This document shows, in pieces, positions 12,935 to 25,439 of a stretch of DNA of 64,000 nt. The position numbers and the translations under genes were made by a program. The first letter of the stretch is position 1; every line of letters starts with the position of its first letter. Origin of the DNA: Nageia nagi (taxonomy: Eukaryota > Pinophyta); NCBI GenBank assembly GCA_050084985.1, contig JBITNC010000001.1:195424001-195488000 (forward strand), read 5' to 3'. The notes under the pieces were generated by a model that saw only the letters and a list, made by a program, of their open reading frames with translations, was not told where the DNA came from and made no database searches.

Positions 12935-15900
12935 ACTCTCCATCCTAAGATACCCTTGAAGCTTGCAAAATTAATTATCAAAAAGGTTCTTGGTTAACAA
13001 ATCAATAATGTTTTCATTCAATGGACAATACTAAAGTTGCAAGGTACCATACAAAATTTTCTTCCTAATGAAATTAGCTTTAATTGGAATATATTTCATT
13101 TTCTAATGTAACATAGGGTTTATGGCCAAAGGAATGATTAACTAATCATCTAAAGATATCAAAGATAGGCCAACTTGATCATACATAATTTCTTTTAGAA
13201 TATGATTAAGCCAAATAGATTCATGGGCTACAACACTCATAGTTATATATTCTACTTGTATGGTGGAAAGAGTAATTATAGGTTACTTCTTGGAATACCA
13301 ATAAAAATCACCTAATATAATATTAAACACATAAGTAGAAGTGTATTTTATATCAACTCTATCATCCACATAGTCAAAATTGAATAACCCTAAGAGAACA
13401 AAAGAAAGAAACTTGGTAAACTTGAGGAAAAGATCATTTGTGCTACAATATACCTAAAAATATTTTTAGTAGCATTAATATGATCAAAATAAGGCTTGTG
13501 AATAAACCTTACCATTAGATTCATTGCATAGATAATATCTAGCCTAGAGATAGTCAAATAAAAAAGACTACCAATAAGTTATCGATACTCTGTAATATTT
13601 ACTAATTGAGAGTTTGAGTTAGTATCAAGATTGATTCAAGGAGAAATAGGAAAATACATAAGCTTACACTCTTCTATTCTAAACTTTTACAAAATATCTA
13701 ATATGTATTTAGATTGACTAAGATAGGTACAATCTTTACATGGATACACTTGCATACCAATGTAGTAGTGTAAGAGACCAAGCTTGAGCATCTCATATTG
13801 TACTTTAAGTTTGGTTATGCACTCATTTATGATCACGATATTAGTCCTTATGATCAAAATATCATCTACATAGATAATAATTAATACCAAGTATTTATAT
13901 TCATTGAGCACACAAAGATTTGAGTTTGAGTAGCATTTGAAGAATCTAAGAGTCCCAAAATACCTTGAAATATTATTGTACCATGCTCTTAGTGCTTTCT
14001 TAAGTTCATACAAATACTTATTTATCTTGCACACATGGTAATTTTTTCAATGCATAATTATTTTAGTTGACTCATGAAGATCTCAGCATCTAAGTCACTA
14101 TTAAGAAATGCTCTCTTCACATCAAACTAAGTTACTTTCCAAGCTTGAGCTACTAAAAGGGAAAGGATCAACCTAATCATATCCATATTTACTATTGGGG
14201 AAACTTTTCCTCATAATCAAATCCATACTTTTGAGAGAAATCCTAAACCAACTTTACCTTATATTTCTCGATTTCACCCTTTCAATTATACTTGATCTTA
14301 TAAATCCACTTATCCTAATTATATTCTCTAAGGATGAATCTAGAAATAAGTTCCAAGTTCCATTTTTCATAAGCATCTCATATTCCAATTTCATAGCATC
14401 CATACAACAATCATATTTAGAAGCCTCCTTAAAGGTTGAAGGCTCATTATGATTGTTAGTTTTAGCAAGGAGATACTTATTTAAAGTCATGCTTCTAGTT
14501 GTCCTTTGAGTTGAAGAATTTTTCTCTTGAGGTGACTTATCTGAAGAGAAATCCAACCACTTAATAATTTCTTAATAATATTCAAATAATTGATTTTAAG
14601 AAGAGCAATTAGGGACCTCATTAAACTTGACATCCCTTGAAATAATAACTAATTTGGTGAAGGAGAGTAGAGCTTATACCCTACATGTTGACTTTTGTAT
14701 CCCACAAATATATATTTTTCTAACTTATTATCCAAATTATTCCTTTTCTTGGAAACTATGAAGGAATATTATTCACATATAAATACCCTTAAATGTGAGA
14801 TATTAATTTTTTTTCCTATCTATGCCTTATATGGATTTTTCCCTTCAACTGATTTTGTGGGATACCTATTCAAGGTGTAGCTAGATGTGCTTATAGCTTC
14901 ATCCCATAAAAACTCAAGAAGTATTCCCATCATACATATATCTATGTCCATAATGATCCTATTCTTCCTTTTTGTAACATTATTCTATTGCATAGTATAA
15001 GGGATACTAAACTACCTTTTGATACCATGCTTTGCACAAAAAATGTTGAACTCATTGCTTATATATTCACCCCCATTATCTAACCTTAGCATCTTGATCT
15101 TATTATTGGTTTGATTGTCAACCAAGGTCATGTACTCTTTGAACATATCAAAGGTTTGATCTTTACGCTCTAGTAGATACCCAAACATTATCCTACTAAA
15201 TTCATTAATAAAATTTAGGATATAATATGCTTGTCCAAGTACTTAGTTTAAAACTATCTCCATCTAAGTGTATTAATTTTAGAGGTCAATATACCCTAGT
15301 TGCCTTATCCTTTTCAATTTTTTATCTTTTCATCTTCTCTAAGATGCAATTTTTACAAATGCCAATATAGGGTGTTATTAGAGGAAAACTTTTACAAGAT
15401 CTTAATCCTTCATGAGTTGAATACTTTTATGGTTTAGGTGGCCTAAACATTGATGCAAAAAGTTGCCTTTAGAATAAACATTTGAAATTAGGCACTTGAT
15501 CAACTATATAAAAATCATTCTTCATTGATCCTTTTAACAAGGTGGAAAACCCTTTCCTTATACTCCAATATTTTGAATTTAACTCAAAGGTATATCCTTT
15601 CAATTTGAATAACTAACAAGATATTCATCCCTAACATAGGCAAAAAAATCACATATCTTTAATCACCTTCCCATGCATCAAGATGCTTCCAATCCCTTGA
15701 ATTTCTAGCATTGGGTTATAATCAACTATCACTATTGAATCCTTCTTATGTTTATGAAAGTTTTCAAACTTATTCCTTTCAAATGTCATATGATTAGTGT
15801 GACTTCAATCTACAATCCAATCATTTGAAAAAAGTATAAGACTTGAAATAAAGACCACAAACATAAGCACCTTTTTTATTCTTATTTCCTTTGAATTTAT

Positions 15901-16790
15901 TCACATTATCTTTGCCTTTGTCATTTTCTTCCCTCTTTTTATTTTAGCAATGATTCTCTTTATGATAATAGATACCACAAAAATTACAATTACCATTGAA
16001 CATTTCCTTAGGCACATGATGTTTATTTCACTTACCTTTATGGTCATGATGATTGTTTCCATTTTTTTTTTCATTTCTCCTAGGATAAGCATGAGGAGTC
16101 TTCTTATAATTTTTGGACCTCTTATTGAAGTGAGTCATATTATTTACACCTAAATAAACATTTTGCTCCTTTGTATAAGAAACCAACATCTTTTTGTTGA
16201 TGGTCTCTTCATGCTTCAATAGGAGTCTAGAAAGATCCTCTAGAGAGAATGCTTCCTCTTCACCATCAAGCCCAGTTTTAATAATAATCACAAAGTGACT
16301 AAATTTAGTTGACAGGATTTTAAAGATGATGAACACCATGAATTTATCATTGATCCAACTACACTCACAAATAACAAGCTGATTCCTTATATCAATAATC
16401 TTATTCAAGTATATTATCACATTGTCATCCTCCTCTTGACAAGATTGTAAAAGCTTTCAAGCATGGTGAACCTCTTAGAAAATTTAGACTGAAGATATAT
16501 ATTCTTAAGCCTATCCCAAATTCTTTGATGGATGATGAGTTCCGAATCATGAGAATAACTTCATTTTAAATATCCTAAATATTTTAGAATCTTCCAACTC
16601 ATTCTTGTTTTTATATACCTCCAATGCTATAGCTTTCATTGGGGTTGACTTGATTCTCATTCATGGTTTTCCAAAGTATTTGTGCTTGAAGATCTACTTT
16701 CATCCTTGATTATAAAATACCATAGTTGGAACCATAAAGTATGTCCTTAGGTGCAAAGTAATATCATATTTCTATAAAATAAAGGTTAAT
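12935..16790 (-). pseudogene. Ty1-copia polyprotein relic (gag, protease, integrase, RT, RNase H)
   Basis: Domains read from high to low coordinates. Gag is at about 16780-15900, with a complete CX2CX4HX4C knuckle (CNFCGIYYHKENHC) near 15947-15990. The protease relic is near 15780-15820 (WIVD, a stop, then NHMT). The integrase HHCC start is near 15410-15460 (LHQCLGHLNHKSIQLM). RT is at about 14556-13687, with an intact catalytic box YVDDILII in the 115-codon open piece 13687-14034. RNase H is at about 13640-12945, ending in the usual copia C-terminal KLQGYL-like stretch. Frames shift between pieces and stops are common, so nothing is translatable as a whole. Intact LTRs are not evident. The 5' side runs into undefined DNA that ends at the LINE insertion at 18949. 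Confidence 0.85.
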
Positions 16791-18948
16791 TGATTAGTAG
16801 CACAAGAAGAATCAACATACAATTTTCTAACCATAATCATAATTGCAAGTAGCATAATTATTCAACCATCATAAAAAATTGCATGTAACTAACAAATATT
16901 TAACTAACCATCAAGCATTTAACTAACTATCATAACAATTTCAAGTAAACAACCAATATAAACTAATCATGTTTAATATTATTACAATTGAAAGAAACTT
17001 TTTCAAATTGTATAAATTAAAAATAAATGACAAGTTATAGTTAAAAGTTAGTAGCTTTGTTTGGCTTAGTAATTCATAGTTAGTAAATTGTAAGTTAGTG
17101 TTAGTAGATTGTAAGGACCATGTTAGTGCACTTTGTTTAATAGTAAGTAGATTTAAGGTTATAAGTCCTAATCTATAATTTTAGTTAGCATTTGAGGTTA
17201 GTGTTTATAGTTAGTGCATATTTACTTATTGATTCAATTTGATAATTTGATGATTTTTTAATCACAAAAAATAAAGGATAACCATGCAACAAGGGGTTAG
17301 TAGTTTCCTTAGTTTAGGGTTAGTTACATAACAAGGATCTAAGAGGTTTACAACATGCTCAAGTTAATAAAAGTATTAGAAACTTAATATAAAATCAATA
17401 TCAATCAATACTAACTTTATTAGGGAAGACTTATTTCAATAGGAAGAGTCATCTCCTTAGTCATAAAAGCATTAGAGTCCATTGTATAGTGAGTTTGAAA
17501 GTAGAGCATGCAGGTTATGACTTAATTCCTTTATCTCACAAGGATTGATCACTTTAGCATCTTGTCTTTGTATTATCTTTTCCTTTCTTTCTTCCATTTT
17601 TTTCTCTTTTTCTTCTCAATTATCTCCATTATTGTAATATGGATCTTTACTTTCCTATGCTTAGTAGATATCATAAAAATACTCCTATTTGCATTTCCAA
17701 AGGAAGGTTAGAATAACAAAAAAATATACTTACACAAATACATTATAAATTACTCTTATTCAAATAATAATCATTTTAATCAACAAGGATTAATCTCTCT
17801 CCTTTAAAAAAAATAAATGATAATGGGAAAAAAAAAAACATCCCCCTAATTTGCTCCTTAAAGCATAATAGAATCCTCACCCCTTCTTTTTTTTTTAAAA
17901 AAAGTAGAAATATTTCAATATCAAAGAACAAGATTAGAGAAAGGAGAATACATGGACATATCCATCATAAGTTACCAAAAATATATATAACTTCCTTCCC
18001 TCCTATTTTTTTATATTAAAAAAATAACTCCTCTTTTAAAAAAAAATTAAGGTAAGGGAATAAATTTCCATTTTAATATTAAAATAAAAATTATCTTCCA
18101 TTATTTTGAATGAAAAAGCCTTTTTATTATATTAAGAAACCATCTTCATACAAAAAGGGCTAGTGGTATTTTCACACCCTATATAACATACCATTAACTA
18201 TATAGAATAATCATCATTACAAAAAAATTTGATGAATTAAAAAGAGGATAGTTTCCAAGAGAAATCATTACCACCAACACACATCTCTAGGTCCAACCAA
18301 CTAGCCAGTAAGCATTTACCAATATTTAAATATCAAAGTGGAAGGGTGAAAGTTATCAATAAATTTCATATGCTCCCATTCCCCATTATCATTAGATGTG
18401 ATGGTCCATCCATCACTATTGATGAATCCATATTTGGCTTCCCATCCTTCAATGTAGGCACACTTCTCATTCCCTTGAAGAGTGTTTCTCATTCCCTTGA
18501 AGCTTATGAGGGCCAAACATATAATTTGCTAATTATACAAAGGTCATACATTCTATCAACTGGAATTACTTCTTGCATATGGTGAGGATTCTATGATGGC
18601 TAAGACCAATGATGTTGCAATGAAGGATCCAAGTTGTGTGCATTATATGAGTGATGGCTAGAATTGCAGCTACAAGGATAATGATGACCACTACCTTCTC
18701 AACTCTAAGACCACTCTAGTGATGGAAGAGAAACCTTTGGTGGAACATAGATGAGAGTAAAGGGAGCATTCCACTAGTGGTCAATAAAATTCCATAAATG
18801 TTGCACTTACACATTTTCTTTTTCAACTTGAACCATAATTTGTAACCAAGAGTGAAAAATTAGAGTACTTATTAGCAAGAGAGAAAGATGTTGAAGCCTC
18901 TTATATCCCAAAGATAATATCATTTCTAATTTTTCATATATGATTTGA
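16791..18948. other. AT-rich region upstream of the copia relic
   Basis: No recognisable gene. It may contain leader or LTR sequence of the copia relic. Around 17040-17340 words such as GTTAGT and TTTAGGGTT recur without forming a tandem array. Reading 18316-18516 on the minus strand gives 66 codons (CAYIEGWEAKYGF, GWTITSNDNGEW) of no family I recognise, preceded upstream by a proline-, serine- and histidine-rich stretch (to about 18800) that suggests an eroded coding region. Confidence 0.5.
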
Positions 18949-21900
18949 TTTTTTTTTTAATGGGTAAATTTTGTATTAATAAAAAAATAAAGTTTAGAAG
19001 GGACTTCATAAACCTTTACAAAATAATAGTCTACAAATAAGATCTTAGTTATGGATTCTACATTCTTATTACCACTATTACTTCTATTGACCAAACCTTA
19101 CTCATATTAAAATTATACCAAACTAGTAATGTAAGAAAAAACAAACATTTATACTATGCCTTCATTGTCTTTTTGAGAATCAACCACCCCTTCAAAACTA
19201 GGCATGTGGATAGTAACCCTTTGATAAGCTAATGATTGTAAAATAAAAGACAACTTTCCTAACCCTATAAACTAACTCATTTCTATGTAACCATATTTGT
19301 AGAACCAAGTGTATCTCCTTATACTTCTCACTTTTAGTCCCTTTTCTTAGTCTTGCCTCTTCTAGTATCTACTTATGTAATTTTGGGCTCCTAGCTTTCT
19401 TGAACTAGGATTTTCATCAGGTTCATTACTCTAGGTGTCCTTCATTGCTTTGAATCTTCTTCTTCACTTTCTAGTTCTTTGATAAATTAGGGATTCTTGA
19501 CTTGAGTAACTCATTTATCTTTCTTATCTTAAATTGGCTAGGGTGACTATGCTCTTCTAAGTCTACCACTTGGAAACCTAGAAACTCTATTGTATTCTTC
19601 ACTAAAGACTCTTTCTTGTGTATGATTTTATCACTTATTTGATCAGCTATTCCTCTCAATATTTGAAACCTTATTATGTTCCTTACTATATGGGATTCCT
19701 ATATCACTTGTTGACTACTAAAACTACTATGCTATTCTAGGAATTTTGGTTTGGACCCTCCATCATTCTGAATACTACAATCTCCTTACATTCTCTTTTT
19801 ACTCCCCTTCATCAATGAGAAGCTACTATCCTAAAACATGTAGAGGAATGCAATTCTATGAATAGCCTCTATGGGGTTCTCCTTAGAGTCATTTTCCATT
19901 AGGCTTAAGAAGAATCCACCTATACTTGGGGGTTCTAAACCTATTGAGACTTTAGGAATCACCTTGTATCCTTCTTGGGACTTGGCTTCCCTCTCCACTT
20001 TTGGTCCTACTTTTATGCATTATTCTAATCCTCCTAACCTCTCCTCACTCAATGGTTCCTTCTCCAATATTAGCTTTTCTCTTAAGAAGGTTACTTCTTC
20101 TTAGTGTTTCCTATTTTGGTGACTACAAGATTGGGTTGAATTTTCTTTGGACCAAATCCTTCACTTTGATTTTCTCTTTCCCCTTGCATTTGCATAGAAA
20201 TTTCTTTTGTTTGGTGGCTATTGTCTCCTTTCCTTTATTATTCTTTTCTTTGATTCTCCCTCTTTTTATACCTCTCTTGGATCCAATGGTCATAAGGATG
20301 TTAGCTTCTTTAGCCTCCTCTTAGGATTCACTTTGTGAGGACCCATATTTAGTTGAGGGACTTTGTGAGGATTCATATTTAGTTGCTTAGTTATAGGATT
20401 ATTTTTCATAGATGATAGAAAATATTAATCCAAAAAATATACCAAATATCACCAATAGGTTCAAAAAACATAACAAAATATCCTAGGATAACATGAACCA
20501 AAATAATAGGAGAAGTAAGGAAAGGATTGAGAAAAGAGAGAACCAAATCCTATGATTCATGAACTTTAGGATAAGACCAAAAAACATGAATAAAATATTT
20601 TGATTCCAAATAAAAAGAATAATTTGGGTTAACCACACCTAAATACACTTGACAGTGGCTAATAAGAAATCCTTGATAAAGTAAACTCTAGGAAAAAAAC
20701 TCTTTTTAGGTTTTAAATACTTATCCTAGGCTACATTGAACCTACTAGAACACCATGCCTAAGAAGACACCAAATCCCATCATAATTTCAAAAGCTAATT
20801 ATATACAAGATGAGGCTTCTAATTCAAAAAATTGACATTCTTGGACCAAGACCAATCAAACCACCAAGGTTTTGGAAAATATTTACCAAGTTAAGACTAA
20901 ATAGATAAGGAAGTATAGTCAATCATAACATCAAAAGTGGTTTTATCATCTACCTTCAAATTTCCTAGGAGAACCAACTCTTGGTGTGAAGATAAAAAAA
21001 TTCAAAAAGAGAGTTGATTCTCTTGTTATGAAATCTTAAAGCTCGAATCCATTGACTTTTAGTAAAAGGAATACCTTCAATGTAAATTATAGGATACCAC
21101 CATAAATTAATTATTAAATTGAGACCCTTGTATACTTATTATAGAGGTTCCATGAAAGCCAAATCTTGAAGGATTCCCAAGCTTTCCAAATACTCTTGAT
21201 AACAAAAGAGCTAGTAATCTTGACCAGAATAGGAACTATAAGAAGTATCTATAAAGATATTCCTTTCCAAACATTTTTGCTAAAGGGAAGGATTAACATC
21301 AAACAATATCAAATAAGAATTTTTTAGGCTTCCTCTCCTGTTAAAGCTATTAAAATCTAATTTGCATAGATAGCATACCCTTGGCTTTGGCAATTAAACA
21401 ATGCGATACAAACAATAGCTCAAGGAAGACAACAAATATTCCAAGGCACTCTATGAAAAACTTTCTTATGAACATAAAAGGACCAATTAAAATTCTAGAG
21501 AATCCTAACAAGTTTTTGATAACAAGATTTAGAAGGGACCCAACAAGAAGAATAGTAGACATGGGTAGAAGCCAACATCTTGGAACAAATTTAAAAATTC
21601 CCAACCAAAGATAACTTCTCAATCACCCAATAACTAAGTTTTTCATTTCAACATTTTGCACTACAAAATTCAAAATATGAGTAAGAGAAGCTTGGAAGGC
21701 AAAAGGAATGCCTAAAAAATTTTAACATCATACCATTTTAAATCCACTTCCAAGGAAAATGAGCAAGTCAATCAAGAAGTGTGTAAATAAATTTCCTATA
21801 GTAGGATATTTTATACCATTGAATACTAGAACCTAAAGCTAAGGAAAAAGTATCAATGCATTTGAGGGTATTCATAATAGATTTCTCATCTTCTGTAAGA

Positions 21901-23556
21901 GTGACAAATGAATCATCAACAAAATGGCTATTTAAAAACTAAACTTGGGTGTTAGGAAGGGAAATCCCCTTAAAAATTCCTTGGGAAGCTTAATGAGCAA
22001 GAAGATAGTTGAAGGCTTTAGCAACAAGAATGAATAGAGAGGAAGATAGAGGAAATCCCTAAAAAATAGATTGAATTAAAGTATTAGATTAAAATTAGGT
22101 CCCATTAATAGTGAGAACTATAGATGCATCTCTTAAAAGCATATGAATAGATTGTAAGAAAATAGGGCCAAGTCCCAAACCATCCAACATATCAATAATG
22201 AAATTTTATTCAATCTGATGATATGCCTTCTCAAAATCAATTTTAATGAATAGAGTATCCTAATTAATGGAGTAGGATAGTTCCATTCCTTCCTAAACAA
22301 CAATTACATTTTCCAAAATATATCTTCCAATAGCAAAACAAGATGCTCATGATGAATAATCAAGGGAACCAAAGGTTGTAGCTTAAGAGTAAGAGCCTTG
22401 GCTATAATTTTGTAGCTCACATTTAACATATTGATAGTATGCTAGTTTGTAATCACTTCAGCATATCCAAGCTTAGTGATAAACTTAATATTTCCTTTAT
22501 TAATCATTAGGTCTAAGGAACATGGTACCAAAGCTCTTTTATAAACATGAAGCAAATTAGGACTAACCATATCCAAAAATTCTTTGTAAATTTCATAAGG
22601 GAAGTCATCAATTCCAAGAGCTCTATCATTGGCCATGTAAGAAAGGGCAACTTTTAAATCCTCTAAAGAAAGGGAGGCATCACAAAATTCCCTCTAAGCT
22701 AGAGATAACATTTGAGGTATGATAGATATGCACTCTATAATAGTAGCTACTCTTGCAAGGGTTAAATGCTAGGAAACAAAAATTGTTAAACAATACTTGA
22801 ACAAAACCCTCCATAATCTTGAGAAAGTTGGTGAATAGACCCCATTATATTGGATGGATTTGATCTAACTTGCCTAAATAGGGGTCTTAAGATGTTGAAA
22901 AAATTATTTTGTAACTCTATCCCCCACTTTAATCCTATCGAGTTGGCCTCAAAGTTGGGAATCTCTAGCTTCATAAAATTTAGCTTTCTTGATCCCATAC
23001 TAACAAGCAAAAACATAGGCCTGGGTTGGTTTACTAAAGGGATTATACTTTAGGTCCTAATTGGCTTGAGCAATATCTTCCTTACAATTAAATTAGATCT
23101 TCTACATCTCTTAGTAAACTCCAATCATAATATGCACAACACTTTAATAGTATTAATTATCACTAAATTCCACCATTGAATCTATCTATAAGACCCTGAG
23201 GGCTTGGGAAGTAGATTTTAGAACCTACAAATGTGAGATTTCATCATAGAGGATTATAAAAAGGAAGTATTCAAGTATAAGTACAAGGAGAAATTATGAG
23301 TAGGAGCTTGAGAGAAAGTAATTACAAAGAGAATCAAAGAGTGATTTGAAACAGTAGTACAAGGAACAACAGAAATAAAGGGAGAAGAAAAGGAAAACCT
23401 TTAAAAATAAAAGAAGTTACACTCTTAAATCATAGATATCTCAAGACATATGAGGACATAAGCTTCATAAACTTGGAAATTTGACCAAGTAAACCATTGG
23501 GCTTCAAAAACATTAGCAGGGGAAAAGGTGCACTTAGGGTAAAAAAGGCTAAGCTT
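18949..23556 (-). pseudogene. LINE (non-LTR retrotransposon): RT and 3' part
   Basis: RT signatures, read on the minus strand: ANDRALGIDDFPYEIYKEF at 22442-22636 (the fingers motif of plant LINE RTs), a SYKIIAKAL-type stretch near 22400, and the catalytic FVDD box near 21905-21915 (HFVDDSFVTLTE), retained as F-V-D-D. A thumb/zf-RVT-like region with frameshifts follows to about 20600, then a basic, lysine-rich tail (20340-19400). The 3' end has a typical plant LINE tail, ATTTACCCATT, followed by a run of A (T10 at 18949-18958 on the plus strand). The endonuclease half lies at 37260-37790 beyond the Ty3-gypsy insertion, whose duplicated target ATTTT abuts this part. Confidence 0.85.
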
Positions 23557-23561
23557 ATTTT
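23557..23561. repeat. Target-site duplication ATTTT (left)
   Basis: ATTTT directly precedes the left LTR at 23562 and recurs at 37255-37259 after the right LTR, the 5-bp duplication expected of Ty3-gypsy integration. Confidence 0.9.
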
Positions 23562-25348
23562 TGTTGATTAGGATTGTGTAATATATGCACTGTGAACAAT
23601 CTTAACCAAAGTAAATCAAGAATAGACTATGGTGATAGTCTGATCTCCAGAGAATGCCAGTTCCTTATACATTAGGTGTAGGAGAAGTAACAGGAAAAAA
23701 AATACAAAGAGCAGAGTGCGAGGAATTTAAGCAAAAGGCTTAGGGTAATAGGAAAGAAAATAAAAAGGAGTAGAGTGCAAGGAATTTAAGCAAAAAAGCT
23801 TAGGGTAACAAGAGGGAAAGCAAAGGTGGATCACTAGTTCAGCGCAGGCTTTCACAGTGTGTGAAACCTTGGTCTGAATCTAGTGTAGCAGCTACGGTAC
23901 AAGCTCTCACTCTCAAATAGTTTCCCAACTTTACTCTACCATGTAGCAGACATAGTTATACTAGCAATTCGCGATTACCATTCTGGAAACAAGCCAAGCT
24001 GCCATGATGTAACCAAATTAAGAATGATAATTACGAGTGCTAGATAAGAAAGGTCAAGATGGTATCATATTACTGATAAAAACTACAGGTCTTCGAGAAC
24101 AAATGTAAAGAGCAATACTAGGGCTTCTGACCCTTCTTTCACTTTATTTTCATATACTTATACTGAAGCAACAATAGTTACAAGAATTACAGAATAGAAA
24201 TGTTTACAAAATGGCTTCAAGATTCTAGCCTTCTTTTAACTGATACTACCTACATACACCACTTGGCAGAATATTACAAAATTGGGTAGATTACAGATGG
24301 TACGGCTTCTTGATGACTATGATCTGACTTCTCGCTATCCTCATCTCTTATGGGATATTCTATTTACTGGCTTTGGCTATTTAATCTCTCTTTGCTGTTC
24401 TCATCTCTACATTTCAAAATGCTCTGTTCACTGGCTCCAGCTATTTGATCACTCCTTGCTGACCTCATCACTTTTGGGACCTAGTTTCATTAAAAAATGG
24501 AAACATTGTCCTACCTATGACATCATCTTCATACTTCCAGAATGCTCTACTCACTTTCTATGGAACCTGGGCTTTTCCACAACTGAGCTTTTATCATTTC
24601 ATTCTAGAATGCTTTATCTATTGACTCTATCCTTTTAATCACCCTTTGCTGACATCATCATCTCTGGAACCTGATCTTTACCAAAATGTGACTATCTTAT
24701 CCTCTATGACATCATCATCTTATTCCAGAATGCTTTACTTCTAGAACACTTAACTTTCAGACTCCAGCTTCTTCGATTATCTCTTGCTGACCTCATCATC
24801 TTTTGGGACACTTAACTTTCAGGCTCTGGCTTCTTTGATTATCTCTTGCTAACCTCGTCATTTCTGGGACCCGATTTCTTTCAAAATTATGAACATCATC
24901 CTCCCTGTGACATCATCTTCATACCTCTAGAATGTTTTACTCACTTTCTTCAAAACTTAGGCTTTTCCACAAATGAGCTTTTATCATCTCATTCTAGAAT
25001 GCTTTATCTACTGACTCTGGCCTTTTAATCACCCCTTACTGACATCATCATCATCTTCGAAACCCAGTCTTTACCAAGACATGACTATCTGATCCTCTGT
25101 GATGTCATCATTTCATTCTGAAAAACTTTATCTTCTGACTCTGACTATTTGATCACCCCTTGCTGACCTCATCATCTCCGAAACCCGATCTTTACCAAGA
25201 TGTGACTATTTTATCTTCTATGACATCATCATTTTATCCGACCTACTTTATTTGTTCAAAAAACTTCCAGAGATCTTAAAATGAACTCATAGTTGCAAGT
25301 AAAGTACACTGGGGCTCTAATAAAGAATTTATTATGTATGGATATACA
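23562..25348 (-). repeat. 3' LTR of the Ty3-gypsy element
   Basis: 1787 bp, matching 35468-37254 over its whole length. It contains two tandem copies of a roughly 62-bp unit with GAATTTAAGCAAAAGGCTTAGGGTAA (in part) at 23690-23815, a short perfect hairpin TTTCACA-GTG-TGTGAAA near 23850, and diverged tandem units with GCTGACCTCATCATC and TGACATCATC words between about 24450 and 25240. The internal short open frames here are by-products of these repeats. Confidence 0.93.
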
Positions 25349-25439
25349 TTATGGTGACTTCTAAGGGAAAATTTTGCCTTGATCAAAGAGGAATTTAGAA
25401 CTCAGTCTGAAAAATAATAACCAAATGAAATCTATTATT

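Noticed and set aside
16650-16740. A Met-initiator primer site for the copia relic
   Set aside because: AAAATACCAT near 16717 resembles the site only weakly and lies within the gag reading frame.
17040-17340. Interstitial telomere repeats
   Set aside because: TTTAGGG-like words occur singly, not in tandem.
24282-25028. Plus-strand open frames of 118 and 60 codons in the left LTR (and their copies at 36203-36934)
   Set aside because: They arise from tandem units of the LTR on the strand opposite to the element's genes and have no motif.
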